Below are positions 1 through 5,421 of a DNA stretch of 5,421 nucleotides, piece by piece. The DNA is taken from the NCBI GenBank assembly GCA_947097635.1, contig CAMURW010000121.1, forward strand, positions 1 through 5,421. Reading direction: 5' to 3'. The notes beneath the pieces are model-generated. The model was not told where the DNA came from and did not search any database. It saw only the letters and a program-made list of their open reading frames with translations. Position 1 is the first letter of the stretch, and the number at the start of each line of letters is the position of its first letter. A program made the position numbers and the translations under genes. This DNA is from an uncultured Bacteroidales bacterium. GTDB taxonomy: Bacteria > Bacteroidota > Bacteroidia > Bacteroidales > P3.

Positions 1-543
1 AGTGAACAGCAGACAATAGCACGATGCAAGGAAGGCGACAGAGATGCCTTCCGCTGGATTGTAGAGCAATATCAGCGACTGGTGTTCTCGGTGGCTTTCA
101 AGATGATGTGCCGCGAGGATGCCGCGAAGGACATCGTGCAGGAGACTTTCATACGCGTGTGGCTTAACATCGGGAGGTATAATAGTGACAAGATCTTCAG
201 TACCTGGATATACACGATAACGGTACGCCTTTGCCTGGACGCACTGGAAAAAGGCTCGAGGCAGCAACCCATGCCCGAGGACGAAAGGATTCTGAAAGGC
301 TTCACAGACGACCTGTCGCCCGACATCGTTCTTGAGAACTCGGAACTGGCAGCGGTAATCAGAACATTGTCGCAAGGTCTAAGTCCCAGGCAACGGGAGG
401 TATTCACGCTTGTATGCCTTGAAAACATGGACACGCAGAAGGTGATGGAAATAACTGGGCTCTCCGCAAGGAAAATAAAAAGCAACCTATACGTGGCACG
501 AAAAACGATAAAGAAACAATTATACAGACTGGGATATGAGTGA
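1..543 (+). CDS. ECF-family RNA polymerase sigma factor (5' end cut by window)
   Basis: This is a sigma-70 family sigma factor of the extracytoplasmic-function type, which directs RNA polymerase core to a specific promoter set. The frame is open from base 1, and 180 residues are visible. The first ones, SEQQTIARCKEGDRDAFRWI, are the usual N-terminus of Bacteroidales ECF factors, so probably only the Met or a few residues are missing. Region 2 covers about residues 17-85, with the core-binding DIVQETFIRVW (44-54) and the -10-recognition part FSTWIYTITVRLCLD (66-80). A short linker leads to region 4 (about 115-172), with LSPRQREVFTL and a helix-turn-helix near 143-164. There is no extra C-terminal domain. 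A GTG at 82 could serve as a start but would delete region 2.1, so it is not the real one. The stop overlaps the next gene's start by 8 bases (536-543). The family call is firm; the regulon cannot be told from sequence. Confidence 0.93.
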   Translation, partial: SEQQTIARCKEGDRDAFRWIVEQYQRLVFSVAFKMMCREDAAKDIVQETFIRVWLNIGRYNSDKIFSTWIYTITVRLCLDALEKGSRQQPMPEDERILKGFTDDLSPDIVLENSELAAVIRTLSQGLSPRQREVFTLVCLENMDTQKVMEITGLSARKIKSNLYVARKTIKKQLYRLGYE

Positions 544-943
544 AAAAACAGATGAGATATTGGCACGGCTCCAAGAGCAACAACCTAAACTGAATGACGC
601 AGACCTGCTGGCAAACATTATTATGGACAGCCTACCCAATCAAAAAGAACGGAACTTGTCTGAGGCACAGACTGGATGGTCGGTTTCCCTGCGTGCTATG
701 ATGTTGGTAGCTGCCTCTTTTCTTATTCTAATCACGCTATGGCAGGGTGCCAAGGCAATATCCTCATCGTTGCCCAGACAACAAATAGATTTTGAACCAT
801 GCATTGCACAATATGAAAACGACTACGCCTTGCTCCGTAACAGCAACAGCTTAGTTGACGCCGTTGCCAGATACGAAAGCATGAAAATGGCGCGCCCGTC
901 ATTAATAAAACAACTGAAAGGAGTTTATCATGAAAAAAAATAG
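536..943 (+). CDS. Small single-span membrane protein, candidate anti-sigma factor
   Basis: A 135-residue protein with one clear membrane helix at about residues 51-70 (SLRAMMLVAASFLILITLWQ). A charged N-terminal segment of about 48 residues precedes it, and a C-terminal part of about 65 residues follows. Basic Arg53 lies at the N-terminal edge of the helix, which fits N-terminus in the cytoplasm and C-terminus in the periplasm. The N-terminal pattern QQPKLNDADLLANIIMDSLP resembles small membrane proteins I recall beside ECF sigma genes in Bacteroidales. No zinc-binding HxxxCxxC motif of ZAS anti-sigma factors is visible (the only Cys is Cys89), and it is far shorter than FecR-type anti-sigma factors. 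The ATG overlaps the sigma stop (ATGAGTGA) with no Shine-Dalgarno site, which suggests translational coupling. The anti-sigma role is inferred from position, topology and size. It could instead be an accessory membrane protein. Confidence 0.8.
   Translation: MSEKTDEILARLQEQQPKLNDADLLANIIMDSLPNQKERNLSEAQTGWSVSLRAMMLVAASFLILITLWQGAKAISSSLPRQQIDFEPCIAQYENDYALLRNSNSLVDAVARYESMKMARPSLIKQLKGVYHEKK
917..923 (+). promoter_or_regulatory. Shine-Dalgarno-like site for the lipoprotein gene
   Basis: AAAGGAG lies 6 bases before the ATG at 930, inside the end of the upstream gene. It supports this ATG as the start. Clear Shine-Dalgarno sites are uncommon in Bacteroidetes, and the other starts in this window lack one, so this gene may be able to initiate independently of coupling. 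Confidence 0.5.
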
Positions 944-2027
944 TCTTGTTACTATCATGCTGGCAGCAATGTGCCTGCTGACAGCATGCAACGATGAGGT
1001 ATCGATGCTTACCGTCATCAACAAAGACGGATCCGCGCATCGCGAAGTCTGTTTTGTAGCGGACAGCTCTTCCACGCAGAGCTACCTTCCCGATTCGACA
1101 GAAGCTTCCATGGACGCAATACTAAATGATGATAAGTGGTCGAAACAATGGATGAAAGTGCAGAAGGACTCAAGCAGGAAGGACAGCACGCTGATGTGTT
1201 TTGCATCCCGCGACTTCAGTGATGTAATGGAAATGGCCAAGGCATATCCTATCCGTGCAGGAGGCAAGTCCATTCTTAAGGATTGCAATCTGAATAAAAC
1301 ATTCCGCTGGTTTTACACCGATTATGCCTTCAGCGAGACATATAACGACTACTCAGCACCTTTCAACATACCCATTACTGAATATCTGGACAAGGATGCC
1401 GCATCATACTTCCTCACAGGTATCCCCGATCTCCTTGAAGGGAAAAGCGGATGTGAAGCCAAGGACATCCTGGATAATATGAACACACAGTATGAGCACT
1501 GGATTACTGCCAATATTATAAATGATATGATAGAGATAATCTTGGACAACTACGACTCTCTTCCTGGCATTCCCATAACCAAGGAGGATATTGCGGCCAC
1601 ACGTGATTCTCTTATTAATTATGCCATAGATTACGGACCTGCACTTGATATATCCAGCCTTGGGTTAGACAGGATGATGGATGCTTATTACCACACCGAT
1701 TACTTCAAAAAGACTATGGGGAGCGATAATGTCGTGTTGAAGAGCCTAGAGGCGAAACTGGCATCCTACATCGTCCTCAGCAACCTAGATGTGGAATACC
1801 GCCTCGCGATGCCAGGAGCGAAAATCACAAACAAGGGCAATGGGGTAATCAAAGATAATGAAATCTACTACTCTATTACAAAACCTCGCCTTCTTGCCCC
1901 CAACTACACGATAGCCGCCACATTCCGCCGCACAAACCTATGGGCATATATCGTCACCTTACTTGTTGCCAGCATGGCAATATGGCTCAGCATCAAACTT
2001 CGGTATAAGCGAGAATGTAATCAGTAA
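930..2027 (+). CDS. Lipoprotein with C-terminal membrane helix, third gene of the sigma-factor operon
   Basis: A 365-residue envelope protein of unknown function. The N-terminus is a type II signal peptide: MKKNS, a hydrophobic core, then the lipobox LLTAC with Cys20 as the lipidated residue. The mature start is CNDEV. The body (about 21-336) is mostly polar, with four cysteines (41, 90, 119, 175), and opens with a strand-like LTVINKDGS. Near the C-terminus come DVEYRLAMPG (287-296), a probable beta strand region, and a second hydrophobic helix at about 337-356, followed by the basic tail KLRYKRECNQ, which should be cytoplasmic. The DGS start plus a PG-containing segment before a last membrane helix loosely recalls LppM/DUF3153-like proteins; this is only a resemblance. 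The gene overlaps the preceding one by 14 bases, so it belongs to the sigma operon and may act as sensor or partner of the membrane protein. Function is unassigned; that it is a real gene is nearly certain. Confidence 0.85.
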   Translation: MKKNSLVTIMLAAMCLLTACNDEVSMLTVINKDGSAHREVCFVADSSSTQSYLPDSTEASMDAILNDDKWSKQWMKVQKDSSRKDSTLMCFASRDFSDVMEMAKAYPIRAGGKSILKDCNLNKTFRWFYTDYAFSETYNDYSAPFNIPITEYLDKDAASYFLTGIPDLLEGKSGCEAKDILDNMNTQYEHWITANIINDMIEIILDNYDSLPGIPITKEDIAATRDSLINYAIDYGPALDISSLGLDRMMDAYYHTDYFKKTMGSDNVVLKSLEAKLASYIVLSNLDVEYRLAMPGAKITNKGNGVIKDNEIYYSITKPRLLAPNYTIAATFRRTNLWAYIVTLLVASMAIWLSIKLRYKRECNQ

Positions 2028-2148
2028 AGAGGGACTCTTGCCGACGAGATGTTGCTGCATTCCCGCACAGGAGAGTGTAGAAACGTGTCAGGGATTGTTC
2101 CTGTTCTTTCAAGAGTAGTTGCTTTGGGGTATGGAAGATACCTAAAGA

Positions 2149-2184
2149 ATTACGGCCTGCCGAACAAGTTCGGCAGGCCGTAAT
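2149..2184. terminator. Perfect 17-bp inverted repeat between convergent genes, probable bidirectional terminator
   Basis: The arms 2149-2165 and 2168-2184 are exact reverse complements around a central AA, with the GC-rich core CGGCCTGCCGAAC. It lies 121 bases after the lipoprotein stop and 21 bases after the tnaA stop, where a shared terminator would be expected. Neither side has a strong T-run. The tnaA side reads ATTCTTTAGG after the stem, which is moderately T-rich; the + side reads TAATAACATAATC. The rest of 2028-2148 shows nothing recognisable. Confidence 0.7.
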
Positions 2185-2205
2185 AACATAATCGTTTGGC
2201 TGCAA

Positions 2206-3591
2206 TTATTTGCCCAGGCGCTCCAACTGCACGGTGAAGTGGCGCATCAACTTGGCTTCCCAAGTAATCTTCACGCCGCGTGTGATTTCGTCGCGACGGT
2301 CGTAGAGATTCTTACAGGCAGCGGCGATGACATCCATGTGGTTATCGGTGTAGACGCGACGAGGGATGCAAAGGCGCACGAAGTCGAGTCCGCCAAAGCG
2401 GTTCTCGTGGGTCACAGGGTCGCGGTCGGCCAGCAGATATCCAATCTCACAGGCGCGAATACCGGCTTCGAGATAGAGCTCGCAGGTCATGGTCTGGGCC
2501 GGGAACTCTTCCTTGGGGATGTTGGGCAGGATGTGGTCGGCATCTAGGAAGATGGCGTGTCCGCCAGCAGGACGCTGATAAGGAATGCCATATTCGTCCA
2601 ACTTCTTAGCCAGATATTGCACCTGATGGATGCGGGTCTGCAGCATGTCGAACTCGGTGTTTTCGTCCAGACCTACTGCCAGTGCTTCCAAGTCGCGCCC
2701 TGCCAAGCCGCCATAGGTCAGGAAGCCTTCGTAGGGGATACAGAAAGCCTTGGCTCCTTCGTACCAATCTTCTTTATCGGCCTTCATGGCGATGAAGCCG
2801 CCCATATTCACGATAGCGTCTTTCTTGGCACTCATGGTCATGCTGTCCACATAGGAAAACATCCCTTTGGTGATTTCCTTGATGGTCTTGTTCTCGTAGC
2901 CTTTCTCACGGGTCTTGATAAAGTAGGCATTCTCGGCGAAACGGGCACTGTCCATGTTCACGGGCACGCCATATTTGTGGCAGAGCTCGCAGGTTTCGCG
3001 AATGTTCTTCATGCTGACGGGCTGGCCGCCTACGGTATTGTTGGTGACGGTGAGCACCATGAAGGGGACGTTGCCCTTGTTCTCTTTGAGCACCTTCTCC
3101 AGTTTCTCCAGACCAACATTGCCTTTGAAGGGCACTTCCAGCTGGGTATCGTGTGCCTCGTCGCAGGTCACGTCGATGGCTTTTGCGCCACGAGCCTCGA
3201 TATGCCCCTTGGTGGTGTCGAAGTGAGCGTTGCCCGGCACTACCATACCAGACTTCACAAGATGGGAGAACAGCACGTTCTCGGCGGCACGACCCTGATG
3301 GGTGGGGATAACGTACTGCATACCGAAGAGGGTTTGCACCATGTTCTGGAACTTATAGAAGCTGGTGGCACCGGCATAGCTCTCGTCGCCCAGCATCATA
3401 GCACTCCACTGACCCTGGCTCATGGAGCCAGTGCCACTGTCGGTAAGCAGGTCAATGTACACTTCATCGGCTTTCAGCATGAACACGTTGTTGTGAGCTG
3501 CTTTCAGCCATTTCTCACGGTCTTCACGGGTGGATTTGCGGATGGGTTCCACCATCTTAATTTTCCAAGATTCTGCAAATGGAAGTTCCAT
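2206..3591 (-). CDS. tnaA: Tryptophanase (L-tryptophan indole-lyase)
   Basis: A PLP-dependent cytoplasmic enzyme that cleaves L-tryptophan to indole, pyruvate and ammonia. At 461 residues it is full length (E. coli TnaA 471, Citrobacter tyrosine phenol-lyase 456). Visible landmarks are IDLLTDSGTG (46-55), PTHQGR (96-101), Asn185 in VTNNTVGGQPVS, DSARFAENAYFIK (214-226), Lys257 in MSAKKD as the PLP Schiff-base lysine, and Arg406 in FVRLCIPRR for the substrate carboxylate. Three positions separate the two activities. Asp125 in HFDTT is Thr124 in tyrosine phenol-lyase, Ile383 in CEIG is Arg381, and His451 in LMRHFT is Phe448. All three are tryptophanase-like. The start MELPFAESWKIKMVEP aligns with the family N-terminus; no Shine-Dalgarno site precedes it, only an A/T-rich stretch. 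The gene stands alone, with no tryptophan permease visible after it, and has its own promoter and a leader of about 300 bases. Confidence 0.95.
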   Translation of the reverse strand: MELPFAESWKIKMVEPIRKSTREDREKWLKAAHNNVFMLKADEVYIDLLTDSGTGSMSQGQWSAMMLGDESYAGATSFYKFQNMVQTLFGMQYVIPTHQGRAAENVLFSHLVKSGMVVPGNAHFDTTKGHIEARGAKAIDVTCDEAHDTQLEVPFKGNVGLEKLEKVLKENKGNVPFMVLTVTNNTVGGQPVSMKNIRETCELCHKYGVPVNMDSARFAENAYFIKTREKGYENKTIKEITKGMFSYVDSMTMSAKKDAIVNMGGFIAMKADKEDWYEGAKAFCIPYEGFLTYGGLAGRDLEALAVGLDENTEFDMLQTRIHQVQYLAKKLDEYGIPYQRPAGGHAIFLDADHILPNIPKEEFPAQTMTCELYLEAGIRACEIGYLLADRDPVTHENRFGGLDFVRLCIPRRVYTDNHMDVIAAACKNLYDRRDEITRGVKITWEAKLMRHFTVQLERLGK

Positions 3592-3691
3592 AATACTATT
3601 TTTTATTGATTAATTTAATGAATATTTATTACTACAAGTATTCACGGGAAAGCGTGTGGCAAACTGCTGCGCTTGCCGCAACACTACAGGG

Positions 3692-3713
3692 GGACTTCTG
3701 AACAGAAAAGTCC
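3692..3713 (-). other. Weak hairpin in the tnaA leader
   Basis: A 6-bp stem (3692-3697 with 3708-3713, GGACTT/AAGTCC) encloses a 10-base loop in which CTG and CAG could pair further. No U-run follows in the direction of tnaA, so it is not an intrinsic terminator. It could be chance. Confidence 0.25.
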
Positions 3714-3806
3714 TTGCACTGACACCAAAGGTTAGAAAAGATGGGAGGAAAGAAGACAATGCCAATGACGACAGCCTGTCCCAGACTGCCACCGGTGCCA
3801 GCCTTG

Positions 3807-3887
3807 CTAGCAAATAAAGAAAACGTCTCTCTTTTTGATATTCAAATAGCGCTTGTTGACGCCAATATGTAAATAAACTGTCTTCAT
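3807..3887 (-). CDS. Candidate 26-residue leader peptide upstream of tnaA
   Basis: A complete ATG-to-TAG ORF begins only about 6-10 bases after the predicted tnaA transcription start. The peptide begins MKTVYLHIGVNKRYLNI and ends VFFIC. Set beside E. coli TnaC (recalled: MNILHICVTSKWFNI..., 24 residues), an offset of two residues aligns LHIxV and NI exactly, puts Tyr14 at TnaC Trp12, and makes both peptides end at the same position. The residues known to matter for tryptophan-dependent ribosome stalling are not kept: Trp12 is Tyr, Asp16 is Lys and Pro24 is Cys. There is no Trp codon. It has no Shine-Dalgarno site and a very short 5' leader. It may be a regulatory leader peptide or a chance ORF; sequence alone cannot decide. 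Confidence 0.3.
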   Translation of the reverse strand: MKTVYLHIGVNKRYLNIKKRDVFFIC

Positions 3888-3899
3888 CGTTTGAGACTG

Positions 3900-3930
3900 C
3901 AAAATTACACAATTTATTTCATATAGCAGA
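3900..3930 (-). promoter_or_regulatory. Bacteroidetes-type promoter for tnaA
   Basis: On the - strand TAATTTTG (3907-3900) matches the Bacteroidetes -7 consensus TAnnTTTG exactly. With a 19-base spacer, TCTG (3930-3927) matches the -33 TTTG box at three of four positions, and a run of T (3937-3931) lies directly upstream. Transcription should start near 3893-3897. A weaker near-match, AACCTTTG around 3734-3727, lies inside the leader and looks less convincing. Confidence 0.6.
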
Positions 3931-4053
3931 AAAAAAATATATATTACACTACAATCTTCTGGCTATCAACATCATTTTTCGACACCGTTGATGCTATTGT
4001 AAATACTATTGCCACTGTTTCCTACTTCCCTGTTTCTTCATCGCTGCTTGTTT

Positions 4054-4078
4054 GTACCGCCACTCAGCGTGGCGGTAC
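4054..4078 (-). terminator. GC-rich hairpin after the type IX-sorted protein gene
   Basis: A perfect 10-bp stem (4054-4063 with 4069-4078, GTACCGCCAC/GTGGCGGTAC) surrounds a 5-base loop, starting 23 bases after the stop codon of the gene to its right. No T-run follows on either strand, so it may stop or process the transcript without being a classic intrinsic terminator. The rest of the gap to the tnaA promoter (3938-4053) is A/T-rich and shows only a 6-bp ATCAAC/GTTGAT inverted repeat of little weight. Confidence 0.5.
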
Positions 4079-4101
4079 GCACGACGTAGGGGTCTCTGAG
4101 C

Positions 4102-5421
4102 CTACTTTACGACCAAACGACAAGAGGTAACACCATCTTCCGTGAAGACGCGAAGAACATAAGTGCCACTTGTGTAATAGGAAAAATCCAAGGTCGTGGA
4201 AAGCCCGGGCGACGAGAGGTGAGTCTGCGGGTTGGTCGCTTCCGTCTGTAACACATCAGAAGATAGCTCCGATGCGGAGATTTGCTGCAACAACTGGCCT
4301 GTGATGGTATATATCTCTATCCGTTTCACAGGCTGTGACGTTGAAACCGTGACTTTGCCTATTGTGGGGTTGGGCGACAGGGTAAGGTCGCCAGCGCCAG
4401 AAGGCGAGAGAAGAACCAATGTGTCTTCGGTGGTATCCTGAATAGGTTCTGGCAGGCGGAACTGTATGCTATCGCTCCAGTCGCCCCACACCGTGTCGCC
4501 TACGCCGTAGGCCCTACAAAGGGTACGCATACACACGGCATACTGCACACCCTGCCGAAGGCCGTTGAGATTCTTGACAACCTGATGTATGTTCGTCACG
4601 TCTATCAGGTTGTTGCTATCGGGACTCATATTTGCGGGGCCACAGGATATCTGGTATTTGATTCCGCCCTTGGCTCTCTTCCACCACCGCAGTGCCACTC
4701 CGTCCGTAGCCAGTGACAGCACCCTGATGCTGTCGAAGACAGGACAAATGTCATAATCCTCCGGCATTGGTGCCAAAATGGGGATGGGGGTTAGAAGGTA
4801 GCCTCCTAGGCTCGGAATATCTATAGGCAGTTCTTCTCCTACTTCATAACATTGAACGGTGTTATTATAATATATACAATGACAAAAACGGTTGTTTATT
4901 AATCTATAGAAATTATAATAGGCAGTGTCGTTACATGTGTCGTTTCTCCAATCTATGCCATTCGTTACCATAACGGGTATTTGAAATTCAGCTTCCGATG
5001 TAAGATGTACTCCGGCATAGAAATCTCCTATGAGTAGATGGGGCGTGGGAAAATAGAATTTCAATAAATACCAGAAAGTGGAATCCTTACCACACAAATT
5101 GTACGGTATGTGATCACCTTCATATAACATTATTTCATACTTAAACCTATCCCAAGGAAGTCCATAGAGGTTGACGCTGCATACGGAATCTACCATAAAA
5201 TAAGAAGGACCTTCGGTGCCAATGAGATACACTTCAAAATTAGCAGACTCCATTGTTGAGCCATAAGTGCGATAGTGGAGTCCCACGAATGGTATAGCGA
5301 TACCATACACCATTGTCAGCTCATCTACATGATATTTAGTATTATTTATAAGAACAGAACCAGTGTAATCATCGGTGTCGCAAATATAATAACCATATCC
5401 CTTACAAAAAATTCTTTCAGT
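4102..5421 (-). CDS. Secreted protein with FN3-like domain and type IX secretion sorting domain (5' end cut by window)
   Basis: The frame is open through the right edge: 36 sense codons lie upstream of the first ATG at 5313 (reading TERIFCKGYGYYICDTDD...), so that Met is internal and the N-terminus and signal peptide lie outside. About 439 residues are visible. Numbered from that Met, residues 1-150 form an unassigned, aromatic- and Cys-rich region starting VYGIAIPF, a strand type I recall from Bacteroidetes surface proteins. A fibronectin type III-like unit spans about 190-287 (VALRWWKRA, YQISCG, YAVCMRTLC). The last 95 residues are a type A sorting domain: LTLSPNPTIGKV, VKRIEIYTITGQLL, LDFSYYTSGTYVLRVF and the end CRLVVK. 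It should pass Sec, then the type IX translocon, and be attached to the cell surface or released. The ligand or enzymatic role is unknown; no catalytic motif was seen in the visible part. Confidence 0.88.
   Translation of the reverse strand, partial: TERIFCKGYGYYICDTDDYTGSVLINNTKYHVDELTMVYGIAIPFVGLHYRTYGSTMESANFEVYLIGTEGPSYFMVDSVCSVNLYGLPWDRFKYEIMLYEGDHIPYNLCGKDSTFWYLLKFYFPTPHLLIGDFYAGVHLTSEAEFQIPVMVTNGIDWRNDTCNDTAYYNFYRLINNRFCHCIYYNNTVQCYEVGEELPIDIPSLGGYLLTPIPILAPMPEDYDICPVFDSIRVLSLATDGVALRWWKRAKGGIKYQISCGPANMSPDSNNLIDVTNIHQVVKNLNGLRQGVQYAVCMRTLCRAYGVGDTVWGDWSDSIQFRLPEPIQDTTEDTLVLLSPSGAGDLTLSPNPTIGKVTVSTSQPVKRIEIYTITGQLLQQISASELSSDVLQTEATNPQTHLSSPGLSTTLDFSYYTSGTYVLRVFTEDGVTSCRLVVK

Larger units (their letters stand above)
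3592..3899 (-). promoter_or_regulatory. Long transcribed leader of tnaA
   Basis: Roughly 300 bases lie between the predicted start of transcription and the tnaA ATG. In transcript order the leader holds a 26-codon ORF (3887-3807), a stretch of 30 bases with no G and many C and U (3756-3727), a weak hairpin (3713-3692), and a very A/U-rich stretch of about 45 bases just before tnaA. No intrinsic terminator with a U-run and no known riboswitch could be recognised. A leader this long in front of one catabolic gene suggests post-initiation control. This depends on the promoter call being correct. Confidence 0.4.

Noticed and set aside
82..543. GTG at 82 as the sigma factor start
   Set aside because: Upstream in-frame codons encode the conserved ECF N-terminus (CKEGDRDAFRWIVEQYQRL), so the gene begins before the window.
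72..566. A 164-codon - strand frame opposite the sigma factor gene
   Set aside because: It lies fully antisense to a well-identified sigma factor and its translation shows no domain.
2557..3609. A 350-codon + strand frame opposite tnaA
   Set aside because: It is the antisense shadow of a strongly conserved coding sequence. Its translation is low-complexity and His/Gly/Val-rich, with no recognisable domain.
3727..3734. AACCTTTG on the - strand as a second tnaA promoter
   Set aside because: It misses one base of the -7 consensus, and I could not find a well-placed -33 box. The match at 3900-3907 is exact.
3610..3912. A 100-codon - strand frame just upstream of tnaA
   Set aside because: It starts with TTG inside the promoter's flank, before the predicted transcription start, and contains no internal Met. 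Its sequence shows no domain, and it overlaps the more plausible ATG leader ORF in another frame.
4102..5313. ATG at 5313 as the start of the type IX-sorted protein
   Set aside because: The frame continues without a stop to the window edge, no signal peptide follows this Met, and the upstream codons read like protein of the same type.
1..5421. CRISPR arrays, insertion sequences, tRNA genes or integration sites
   Set aside because: No regularly spaced direct repeats, transposase fragments, tRNA-like cloverleaf or terminal repeats were seen on reading both strands.

Overview
The window looks like a chromosomal segment of a Bacteroidales bacterium, most likely Prevotella or a close relative. 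Three things point there: a C-terminal type IX secretion sorting domain, a Bacteroidetes-style promoter (TAnnTTTG -7 box) in front of the tryptophanase gene, and a small ECF sigma factor operon with little use of Shine-Dalgarno sites. The genus is an inference; no rRNA or marker gene is present.

Left part, + strand (1-2027): a tightly overlapping three-gene unit. It holds an ECF sigma factor cut by the window edge by probably only a codon or a few, a 135-residue single-span membrane protein that is a candidate anti-sigma factor, and a 365-residue lipoprotein that also carries a C-terminal membrane helix. The genes overlap by 8 and 14 bases, so they are probably co-transcribed and translationally coupled. 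A plausible reading is an envelope-sensing module, with the membrane protein holding the sigma factor and the lipoprotein acting as sensor or target. The signal is unknown.

Middle, - strand (2149-3930): a perfect 17-bp inverted repeat separates the sigma operon from the convergent tnaA gene. TnaA is full length (461 aa), and its specificity residues (Asp125, Ile383, His451) fit tryptophanase rather than tyrosine phenol-lyase. The cell should therefore make indole, pyruvate and ammonia from tryptophan. A Bacteroidetes promoter sits about 310 bases upstream of the tnaA start, so the mRNA has a long leader. The leader begins with a 26-codon ORF, followed by a 30-base stretch without G in the transcript. 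This order (short ORF, pyrimidine-rich region, tnaA) recalls the E. coli tnaC attenuator, and the short peptide partly resembles TnaC although it lacks TnaC's key stalling residues. This is the most interesting candidate in the window, and it is unproven.

Right part, - strand (4054-5421): the 3' part of a gene for a secreted, type IX-sorted surface protein. It has a fibronectin type III-like domain and a C-terminal sorting domain, and it reads open through the right edge. Its distal half is much richer in G+C than its proximal half, which suggests a mosaic gene. A 10-bp hairpin follows its stop codon.
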